Source: an uncultured Veillonellaceae bacterium (GTDB lineage: Bacteria > Bacillota > Negativicutes > Veillonellales > Negativicoccaceae). Taken from it: a DNA stretch of 14,804 bases. A program made the position numbers and the translations under genes. The stretch covers positions 1 to 14,804 of the forward strand of contig CABTYA010000022.1 of assembly GCA_902488965.1 (NCBI GenBank), given 5' to 3'. The notes beneath the pieces are model-generated. The model made no database searches and was not told the DNA's origin. It worked only from the letters and a program-made list of their open reading frames with translations. Of the stretch, positions 1-5,443 are shown piece after piece (the first letter of the stretch is position 1; each line of letters begins with the position of its first letter).

Positions 1-1008
1 GGGCGCCACGCTGCCCGCCGCGCAGGCGCTCCCCGCCGAAATCGCCAGTCCGGCCAAATCGGCCTGTATCACCGCTTGGACCGCCGGTATCCCCGGCAGC
101 CACAGGCTAATGATATACGGCACGCAATTCGGCCCGCCGTTGCGCTCGGCCGCACCCCCCGCCGCGACCAACGCATCGCAAAGCTGCTTCTCGCACTCCC
201 GATCCCGCCGCATCGCGTCCTCGGCCTCCGCATACGCCAACCGCAACGCCTGCGCCATACCGGCGATATAGGGGACATTTTCCGTTCCCGAACGCAATCC
301 CCGTTCCTGCCCGCCGCCGTACATCAACGGTTGCAAGGGCAACGGCGCCGCATTCTCCCAAGGACGGTACACCATAAAGCCGACACCCTTCGGGCCGTAC
401 AATTTATGCGCGGAGCCGACGAACGACGTACACGGGATCTGCGAAAAATCCCACCCCAATCGACCGACGGCCTGCACCGTATCGACATGAAACCAAATAC
501 CGCGCTCCTTGGCCGCCGTTCCTAACTCAACGATCGGCAGCAAGTCGCCGGTTTCATTATTCACCGCCATCGCGACCCAGCCGATTGTCTCCGGCGTCGA
601 TGCCTCGATAAAATCCTCCACCCGATACCCGCCGTCGGCCTGCGGGGCCACATAGGTTACCGTAAATCCCGTTGTTTCCAAGTACGCCAACGTCTCGGCC
701 ACCGCCGGATGCTCGATCGCCGTCGCCACGATCCGGTTGCCCCGTCCCGCCGCCCGCGCGGCCGCCGCCTGCGAGCGAATCGCCCAGTTGTCGCCTTCCG
801 TCGCACCGCCGGTAAAATACAATTCCTCGCTGCGCACACCGAGCGTATCCGCCATCTCCCGGCGCGCCCGTGTCAATACCGATTTGGCATGTCGGCCGAC
901 CCCGTATACGCCCGACGGATTGCCGAAGGTATCGGTCAACGCCGCCTGTATTGTTTCCGCTACTTCCCGCCGTACCGGCGTAGTAGCCGCACAATCCAAA
1001 TAAATCAT
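1..1008 (-). CDS. Cysteine desulfurase (NifS/IscS family), 3' end cut by window edge
   Basis: A PLP-dependent enzyme that takes sulfur from L-cysteine as a persulfide and passes it to Fe-S cluster or tRNA thiolation pathways in the cytosol. The 336 visible codons begin MIYLDCAATTPV, the usual family N-terminus. Further landmarks are TGGATEGDN (residues 66-74), the cofactor-stacking histidine in IEHPAV (H100), NNETG (150-154), HVDTVQAVG (174-182), the PLP lysine in SAHKLYGPKGVG (K202) and the RSGTENVP block (239-246). The fragment ends just after the mobile-loop catalytic cysteine in SAGSACAAGS (C329), so only the last roughly 40-60 residues are missing. The start is supported by AAGGGAG six bases upstream of the ATG. 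It has its own extended -10 promoter about 40 bases upstream. IscS-like and NifS-like members cannot be separated here; a downstream partner such as a tRNA thiolase or scaffold gene would lie outside the window. Confidence 0.97.
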   Translation of the reverse strand, partial: MIYLDCAATTPVRREVAETIQAALTDTFGNPSGVYGVGRHAKSVLTRARREMADTLGVRSEELYFTGGATEGDNWAIRSQAAAARAAGRGNRIVATAIEHPAVAETLAYLETTGFTVTYVAPQADGGYRVEDFIEASTPETIGWVAMAVNNETGDLLPIVELGTAAKERGIWFHVDTVQAVGRLGWDFSQIPCTSFVGSAHKLYGPKGVGFMVYRPWENAAPLPLQPLMYGGGQERGLRSGTENVPYIAGMAQALRLAYAEAEDAMRRDRECEKQLCDALVAAGGAAERNGGPNCVPYIISLWLPGIPAVQAVIQADLAGLAISAGSACAAGSVAP

Positions 1009-1045
1009 CTGTCTCTCCCTTAATCGGAATGTCTCCGACAATGAT

Positions 1046-1054
1046 ATTATAGCA
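1046..1054 (-). promoter_or_regulatory. Extended -10 promoter for the cysteine desulfurase gene
   Basis: The minus strand reads TGCTATAAT, a perfect -10 hexamer with the TG extension one base upstream. The hexamer 17 bases further upstream (CGCTGG, 1069-1074) does not resemble a -35 box, as is common for extended -10 promoters. It lies 37 bases upstream of the ATG and below the putative terminator at 1151-1172, so the desulfurase probably has transcription independent of the riboswitch unit. Confidence 0.6.
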
Positions 1055-1150
1055 TACCGCCGCCCCCACCAGCGCGGCGGACACAGCATACGGCGCGCGA
1101 GAACCGCCGAGAACCGCCGCGCGCACGACCTGTTTTTTTGCGCAACCGAA

Positions 1151-1172
1151 AACAGAACCCGAAGGCTCTGTT
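1151..1172 (-). terminator. Probable terminator closing the riboswitch/ncRNA unit
   Basis: Read on the minus strand this is AACAGAGCC, a TTCG loop, then GGTTCTGTT: nine pairs including one G-U, closed by the very stable C(UUCG)G tetraloop, and running into a short T tract (TTTT, then CGG). The G-U pair becomes an A-C mismatch on the plus strand, which favours minus-strand use. The T tract is short, so termination may be partial. It separates the hairpin-rich region from the desulfurase promoter. Confidence 0.5.
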
Positions 1173-1292
1173 GTCTGCCGTCCTGCTATGCAGTTTCGGA
1201 TGAGATATGGCTTCCCTGTACCATACCTCACATGTATAATAATGTTTCCTCAAACATTATTGTAAAAAGGTTGCGGAGACTGTCTCCGCGGG

Positions 1293-1405
1293 GGAGATGA
1301 ACGCCGATAATCGGCTATATACACGGGCATGCCCGTATTCGTAAAAAGAAAGGGGGAAGAGAATAATGTTCCCAGGCACTATTCTCTTCAAAAGGAGATG
1401 AACGC
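1293..1405. repeat. Direct repeat of a 12-base motif within the hairpin region
   Basis: GGAGATGAACGC (plus-strand reading) occurs exactly at 1293-1304 and 1394-1405, 101 bases apart. Each copy follows a stable hairpin (1273-1289 and 1356-1389) and sits in a stretch that is otherwise unpaired; the first copy's last two bases enter the next stem. On the transcribed minus strand the motif is GCGTTCATCTCC. Confidence 0.7.
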
Positions 1406-1500
1406 AACTTTTCCGTAGGCCAATACAGAAAAGCTACTCGGGGTGTTAGCCCCGTGAAGGATGATATGCAAAAGTTTTCCGAAGAAAACGATTTGCCAAT

Positions 1501-1532
1501 AAAATGAGCCCCTCACGAAAACGAGAGCGGCT
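1501..1532 (-). terminator. Terminator-like hairpin of cobalamin riboswitch 2
   Basis: The minus strand forms an 11-position stem (1532-1522 with 1517-1507) closed by a TTTT loop, with two mismatches, followed by CATTTTATT. It lies 47 bases past the aptamer. Its 3' arm contains TCGTGAG, which can instead pair with CTCACGA at 1561-1555, giving a plausible antiterminator. The T tract is imperfect, so this is weaker than the terminator of riboswitch 1. Confidence 0.55.
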
Positions 1533-1578
1533 GTCAATCAAACCTTCTCATCGCTCGTGAGTCAAACGGTTGTATCCT

Positions 1579-1722
1579 AACAGGCAGGTCTCCTGACTTC
1601 GCATCCTCGCTTGTTTTCCCTTCTCGGTTTCCCAATGGTTATGAAAACTCGCTCCGCTTCACAGTGGCGGGACCGTGTCGGCATCACACCGATCTTCCCT
1701 ATTATGCCTTGCGGCACCTGTT
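1579..1722 (-). promoter_or_regulatory. Cobalamin riboswitch 2 (promoter-distal copy)
   Basis: A class I (adenosylcobalamin-type) riboswitch aptamer of 144 nt read on the minus strand. AACAGG at the 5' end pairs with CCTGTT at the 3' end (P1). Inside are the conserved blocks TAATAGGGAA, ATCGGTGTGATGCCGA (a stem with loop), CGGTCCCGCCACTGT and the B12 box AGTCAGGAGACCTGCC, which matches the consensus fully. Cobalamin binding normally shuts off downstream expression. It follows the terminator of riboswitch 1 by 28 bases, so polymerase must pass both sensors in series. Confidence 0.93.
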
Positions 1723-1749
1723 GGTCGTATATGTAACTATTCGTTCAAT

Positions 1750-1788
1750 AAAAAATCTCTTTACCATGACACGGCGTCAGTAAAGAGA
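1750..1788 (-). terminator. Intrinsic terminator of cobalamin riboswitch 1
   Basis: On the minus strand TCTCTTTAC pairs with GTAAAGAGA (nine bp), then after a two-base bulge TGAC pairs with GTCA around a five-base loop, and the stem runs directly into ATTTTTTATT reading toward lower coordinates. This is a textbook rho-independent terminator placed 62 nt after the aptamer, making riboswitch 1 a transcriptional off-switch that would stop polymerase before riboswitch 2. Confidence 0.85.
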
Positions 1789-1850
1789 GTATGCAAATCA
1801 CATTGCAGATTCTCCGTCCCTATCGCTCGTAGGTCAAGTGGTGAACGTCA

Positions 1851-1995
1851 AACAGGCAGTTCTCCTGACTTTGCATCCTCGCTTGTTTCGCCTTCTCGGT
1901 TTCCCAATGGCATATCGAAATTCGCTCCGCTTCACAGTGGCGGGACCGTGTCGGCATCGCACCGATCTTCCCTATTAAGCCTTGCGGCACCTGTT
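1851..1995 (-). promoter_or_regulatory. Cobalamin riboswitch 1 (promoter-proximal copy)
   Basis: A second complete class I cobalamin aptamer of 145 nt on the minus strand, about nine-tenths identical to the copy at 1579-1722 with the same closing P1 helix (AACAGG/CCTGTT). All core blocks are kept (TAATAGGGAA, CGGTCCCGCCACTGT). The B12 box differs from its twin by one base (GGAGAACTGCC instead of GGAGACCTGCC), which opens one pair of the short CAGG/CCTG helix. Remaining differences cluster in the peripheral arm near 1915-1922. The close identity suggests local duplication, with the expression platforms diverging faster than the aptamers. Confidence 0.93.
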
Positions 1996-2018
1996 CCTCT
2001 TCTTATGAACTTGTCTAC

Positions 2019-2047
2019 ATTATAGCCCCGTCACCCCTGATTGTCAA
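2019..2047 (-). promoter_or_regulatory. Perfect consensus sigma-A promoter for the riboswitch unit
   Basis: The minus strand carries TTGACA (2047-2042), a 17-base spacer and TATAAT (2024-2019). Both hexamers match the housekeeping consensus at all six positions. Transcription should start near 2012, some 15-20 nt before riboswitch 1. Such a strong promoter suits a unit whose control lies in downstream attenuation. Confidence 0.9.
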
Positions 2048-2210
2048 ATGATTTCCCGCTCTTTTTGCAAACTTTTCTTAATTTATGTATGCCGTTTATG
2101 CATGCAGCACGCATCTTTTGCCGTCTACGCCTCCAGCAAGACCGCAACGGCGCCGTTCACAGGCTTTGCCGATGCCGCAGGCCGCCGCCTCTGCGGCCGT
2201 GTGTATACAC
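2048..2210. other. Intergenic spacer with no recognised feature
   Basis: This stretch lies between the dat terminator and the riboswitch promoter. A GGCCGC/GCGGCC hairpin is possible near 2180-2200. I see no coding frame with a start and ribosome binding site on either strand, and no further regulatory element. Confidence 0.5.
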
Positions 2211-2246
2211 AAAAACACCGACGCCGAATCCGCTCGGCGTCGGTGT
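2211..2246 (-). terminator. Strong intrinsic terminator after dat
   Basis: A perfect 13-bp GC-rich stem (arms 2234-2246 and 2215-2227) with a six-base loop is followed on the minus strand by TTTTTGTG. It starts 50 bases past the dat stop codon and ends the peroxiredoxin-dat unit, insulating it from the riboswitch promoter. Confidence 0.92.
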
Positions 2247-2296
2247 GTATCCGCTATTTCGGCAACCTTTGCCGCTCGTTCAGCAGTGAAACGTCG

Positions 2297-3157
2297 TCAC
2301 GGCAATCCTTCCGACATCAGTCCCGCATACCGTTCCTGCAGTTTGCGTACGATCGGTCCCGGCGTGCCGTCACCCACCGGAGTTTTGTCGATTTGAATGA
2401 CAGGTGCGATGCCCGTCGTCGTCCCGGTAATAAATACTTCTTCCGCTTTGGCCAAATACTCCCGATCGATTTTGCGTTCGATGGTCGTGATACCGCAACT
2501 CGGCGCGACTTTCGTCAGCACCAATTGCCGCGTGATGCCTTTCAAAATGAGTTCATCGGCCGGACGTGTCCAAATAATCCCGTCGCGTACCATAAACACA
2601 TTGCAGCTGGTCCCTTCCATGAGTTCGTCGCCGCGGAAGAACAAGCCTTCGTCCGCGCCTTTTTTCTTGGCCTGCTGCGCGCCCAACACATTCGGAATCA
2701 AGTTGAGGCTCTTGATGTCGACATGTTGCCAGCGAATATCGTCCAGCGTAATGACCTTGGCCCCGCGTTCGGCGACTTCCTGTTTATGCGGACTGTCTTC
2801 CGTCACAAACATCATGATATTCGGCTGTATCCCCGCCGGGAACGAATGTGTCCGCGGCGCCGTGCCTCGCGTTACCTGCAAATACACGGAACCTTCCTGA
2901 ATGCCGCTTTCTTCAACCAGCACGGTATGAATTTCCGTCAATTCGTCCGGAGCAATCGTCGCCGGAATCTGCATCAGTCGCAGCGACCGGTACAACCGGT
3001 CCAAGTGATAGGACAGCGCAAAGCAGCGGCCGTTGTGCACTTTGGTCACTTCATATACGCCGTCGCCGAATATATAGCCGCGGTCGATCGGGCTGATGCG
3101 CACCTGATCCAAGGTCGTAAATTCATGATTATAAAAGGCAATGTTTTTCCGTTCCAT
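2297..3157 (-). CDS. dat: D-amino acid aminotransferase (D-alanine transaminase)
   Basis: A class IV PLP-dependent cytosolic aminotransferase that interconverts D-alanine and 2-oxo acids with D-glutamate, supplying D-amino acids for peptidoglycan. The 286 residues match the usual length of about 280. Landmarks are RGYIFGDGVYEV (26-37), the substrate-carboxylate loop PRTH (R102, H104) characteristic of D-specific rather than branched-chain members, the PLP lysine in DIKSLNL (K149), EGTSCNVF (181-188) with its conserved glutamate, and ILKGITR. Sequence along its length closely resembles the Bacillus D-AAT. The start is preceded by AAGGAGGAA, which overlaps the TAA of the upstream peroxiredoxin gene, so the two are cotranscribed and probably translationally linked. 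A branched-chain aminotransferase is the main alternative and is less likely given the PRTH loop. Confidence 0.93.
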   Translation of the reverse strand: MERKNIAFYNHEFTTLDQVRISPIDRGYIFGDGVYEVTKVHNGRCFALSYHLDRLYRSLRLMQIPATIAPDELTEIHTVLVEESGIQEGSVYLQVTRGTAPRTHSFPAGIQPNIMMFVTEDSPHKQEVAERGAKVITLDDIRWQHVDIKSLNLIPNVLGAQQAKKKGADEGLFFRGDELMEGTSCNVFMVRDGIIWTRPADELILKGITRQLVLTKVAPSCGITTIERKIDREYLAKAEEVFITGTTTGIAPVIQIDKTPVGDGTPGPIVRKLQERYAGLMSEGLP

Positions 3158-3168
3158 CCTATTCCTCC

Positions 3169-3624
3169 TTATATTCCCAAATCCTGTCGTAATTGCGCCA
3201 CATGGGTACTTGCTTTGACATTACGGTACACGGCGGTGATCCGTCCTTCTTCGTCGACGACAAAGGTACTGCGTCGGATTCCCATCGGTATGCCGCCCAC
3301 ACGCCGCAGCACGCCGAACGCCTCGCACATGGAACCGTCCGTATCGCTCCACAGCGCAAAATTCAGCTGTTCCTTGTCACGAAAGCGACAATGCGACGCT
3401 TCCGTATCCCGACTGATTCCGCAAATCGTGTAACCGGCCGCAGCAAAATCCGCCGCCGCGTCGCGAAACGAACGCGCTTCAAGCGTACATCCCGGCGTAT
3501 TATCTTTCGGATAAAAATACAGGATATGCTTGCGTCCCCGCAAATCTTCCGCGGTAACTGTCGCCCCGCTGTCAGTCGTCACGGTGAATGCGGGTACCGC
3601 ATCACCGACTTGCCGTTCCGCCAT
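3169..3624 (-). CDS. bcp: Thiol peroxidase, PrxQ/Bcp-type peroxiredoxin
   Basis: A cytosolic thiol-dependent peroxidase that reduces hydrogen peroxide and organic hydroperoxides. Its 151 residues match the family. The active site is YPKDNTPGCTLEA (38-50), with C46 as peroxidatic cysteine and T43/P44 in the conserved TPGCT context; SDTDGSMCEAFGV and RSTFVVDEEGRI (118-129) are further signatures. The resolving cysteine that many Bcp proteins carry five residues after the peroxidatic one is absent (R51 in ARSFRD). Other cysteines at 68, 79 and 100 might substitute, or the protein acts as a 1-Cys enzyme. The gene has its own consensus promoter and the ribosome site GAGGTGAG, and is followed directly by dat. 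In an anaerobe it would serve oxygen-stress defence. Confidence 0.93.
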   Translation of the reverse strand: MAERQVGDAVPAFTVTTDSGATVTAEDLRGRKHILYFYPKDNTPGCTLEARSFRDAAADFAAAGYTICGISRDTEASHCRFRDKEQLNFALWSDTDGSMCEAFGVLRRVGGIPMGIRRSTFVVDEEGRITAVYRNVKASTHVAQLRQDLGI

Positions 3625-3660
3625 AAACTCACCTCGTCATTGCCAAGTATCGTGTCTTTT

Positions 3661-3689
3661 ATTATACGATTCCGACCGATGGCTGTCAA
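3661..3689 (-). promoter_or_regulatory. Perfect consensus sigma-A promoter for bcp-dat
   Basis: The minus strand shows TTGACA (3689-3684), a 17-base spacer and TATAAT (3666-3661), both exact consensus. It begins 10 bases after the pyk stop codon, giving a leader of about 30 nt before the bcp start. No operator-like palindrome is apparent around it. Confidence 0.9.
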
Positions 3690-3699
3690 AAACAATCCT

Positions 3700-5442
3700 T
3701 CAACGAGCGGCAAAAATTTGGCCGCTCGCGGCGTCCACCGTCACCCGATCGCCGTCATGCAACGTGCGCATCGCCCCCGCCACTCCGACAACGGTCGGCT
3801 TGCCGAGCGACAATCCCATGATTGCCGATGTCGAGGTCAATCCTTCTTCTTCGGCAATCAGTGCACCCGCACGTTCGGCATAGGGCAGCAACTCTTTATG
3901 GAAGGCCGTCGCCACCAGGATATCACCGTCGGCAAACGCCTCCAAATCGGTCGCGCGGCGCACCGTACCGGTTTCCCGTCCGCCGAGTCCCGTGCCTTTG
4001 CACAACGCCACCCCGGCGAGTTGGACACGAATCATATTGGTCGTACCTTCCCGTCCGGATTGTACACCGGCCGTCACGACCGCTACATCACCGCTTTCGA
4101 CCGCGCCCGTCGCCAGTGCCAAGTCCATGACGTTGGCGACCATCTCGTCGCTGTTTTCCGTCGCCGAGCCGAGCAGCGGGTTGACCCCCCAGTACAGGGT
4201 CGCACGTCGCACCGTGCGCGGATGCGGCGAGACCGCGAAAATCGGGCAGGCGGGACGATATTTCGAGACCATGAGCGCCGTCCGGCCCGACTCGCTCGCC
4301 GTCAGCACGGCCTTGGCGCCGAGCGCCTCGGCGATGCGGACTGTCGCCTGGCTGATGGCCTCCGTCGTACTGGCTCCCGCCGGAATGTCGTCATGCCAAT
4401 GCCGCCGATACAGCGAGCTTGACTCGATCGAGAGTGCTACGCGCAACATGGTATCCACCGCGGCCACCGGGTACTTGCCGTTGGCCGTTTCCCCCGACAG
4501 CATCACCGCATCCGTGCCGTCCAAAATCGCGTTGGCAATGTCGCTCGTCTCCGCCCGTGTCGGTCGTGGATTGTACACCATCGACTCGAGCATTTGCGTC
4601 GCAGTGATGACGGGTTTCCCCAGGCGATTGCACTGCTGAATCATTTTCTTCTGCAGGAGCGGCACTTGTTCGGCGGGGATTTCGACGCCCAAATCCCCGC
4701 GTGCAATCATCAAGCCGTCGCTCACGGCCAATATTTCATCCAAATGTCGCACGCCTTCTTCGTTTTCAATCTTCGCCAGCACGCGAATATGGCCCGCGCC
4801 TTCGTCTTCCAAAAACTGTTTCAGCTCGACGATATCCTCGGCCCGTTGGATGAAAGAAGCCGCGATATAGTCCACCTCTTCCCGGATGCCGACCCGAACG
4901 TCTTAACGGTCTTCGTCCGACACGGCGGGCAAGCCGAGCGGCAGCGACGGACACGCCACCCGTTTGCGGTCGGAGACGATGCCCGTATTTTCCACCACTG
5001 TCGTGATGACGCCTTCGGATGTATTGATGACGCGCAAGCGGACCAATCCGTCCGCCAATAAAATTTTTTGGCCGATGCCGACTTCCCGCCACAACTCGCT
5101 GTGTGTCACATAAGCGCCCGCCGCTGTGCCTTCGATCGGCGTATTGTATAAATGAAATTCCGTCCCCTCTTCCAATACCACCGGCGATTCGGCAAATGTC
5201 CCGAGCCGCATTTCCGGTCCTTTCGTATCCAGCAGCATGCCGATCGGTACGCCGACGGTTCGGGCCGCCTCACGGACCATCCGCATCCGGCGGGCATGGT
5301 CTTCATGCGTACCGTGCGAAAAGTTAAAACGGGCGACATTCATGCCCGACGCCATCATGCGCTCCAATACTCCCGGCGCATCCGTCCCCGGTCCGATTGT
5401 ACATACGATTTTAGTCCGTTTGTTGCGCATTTGCGCCTGCAT
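3700..5442 (-). pseudogene. pyk: Pyruvate kinase interrupted by an in-frame TAA
   Basis: Pyruvate kinase converts phosphoenolpyruvate and ADP to pyruvate and ATP, the last step of glycolysis. The first open segment (5442-4903, 179 residues) holds RTKIVCTIGP, NVARFNFSHG and LLDTKGPEMRLG, then domain B, and ends at VSDEDR followed by TAA (4903-4905). The same frame continues at once with DVRVGIREEVDYIAASF and runs 400 codons more through LAKIENEEGV with the catalytic lysine, MIARGDLGVEIP, PVITATQMLESM, the C domain and an extra C-terminal PEP-mobile-like domain (GLTSTSAIMGLSLGKP, lacking the SHAA histidine). Total length without the stop is 580, as in Bacillus-type enzymes. One base change (for example AAA, GAA or CAA to TAA) explains it. 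A GTG at 4875 could restart translation, but the break lies inside the TIM barrel, so activity is doubtful. The gene starts one base after the etfA stop; the fifth codon (ATG) is an alternative start. Confidence 0.88.
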
Positions 5443-5443
5443 A

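Larger units (their letters stand above)
1151..1500 (-). ncRNA. Candidate B12-gated structured small RNA (no recognised family)
   Basis: No ORF with a credible start lies here, but the region downstream of the second riboswitch is a run of stem-loops: 1468-1496 (two stacked 5-bp helices), 1439-1454 (5 bp, 6-nt loop), 1408-1433 (6 bp), 1356-1389 (10 perfect bp), 1323-1336 (palindrome around CATG), 1303-1315 (5 bp), 1273-1289 (7 bp) and 1238-1261 (10 perfect bp, 4-nt loop). Between them, on the minus strand, are three CU-rich stretches: TTCATCTCCTTTT, CTTCCCCCTTTCTTTTT and TTCATCTCCCCC. Such C-rich unpaired segments are typical seeds by which Firmicute small RNAs cover Shine-Dalgarno sites; using them that way here is inference. 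The 5' end of the mature RNA is unknown, and the 3' end could be at 1151 or near 1264, where TTTTT follows the 1273-1289 hairpin after four bases. It could instead be the relic of a lost riboswitch-controlled gene. Confidence 0.4.

Noticed and set aside
557..1231. Minus-strand open frame of 224 codons upstream of and overlapping the desulfurase
   Set aside because: Most of it is the out-of-frame shadow of the desulfurase gene (Gly/Arg-rich). Its upstream part crosses a terminator-like hairpin and the promoter and lacks a properly spaced ribosome site, so I do not treat it as the gene controlled by the riboswitches.
1298..1345. Short plus-strand ORFs beginning in GGAGATGAAC at 1298 and 1399
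   Set aside because: The GGAG touches the ATG with no spacing, and the peptides would be 15 and 6 residues with no conserved features.
1238..1500. ANTAR-protein target hairpins, as in Rli55 and EutX
   Set aside because: ANTAR sites are paired hairpins with six-base loops carrying A at position 1 and G at position 4. The only six-base loop here on the minus strand is CTAACA, which does not fit.
1579..1995. CRISPR-like or mobile-element repeat
   Set aside because: There are only two copies of about 145 nt, and both match cobalamin riboswitch motifs throughout. No short repeat-spacer pattern, inverted terminal repeat or transposase is present.
1675..2025. Plus-strand open frame with internal protein repeats (ASHRSSLL...LAAPV)
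   Set aside because: The repeats are only the two riboswitch copies read on the wrong strand.
2048..3433. Open frame of 461 codons on the plus strand opposite dat and bcp
   Set aside because: Its sequence is rich in Arg, His and Pro as expected for an antisense shadow. It begins inside the riboswitch promoter region and crosses two well-supported minus-strand genes.
3707..3725. Hairpin at the 3' end of pyk as a terminator
   Set aside because: The five-bp GCGGC/GCCGC stem lies inside the coding region and the nearest T run is more than ten bases further on, so it is not a convincing intrinsic terminator.
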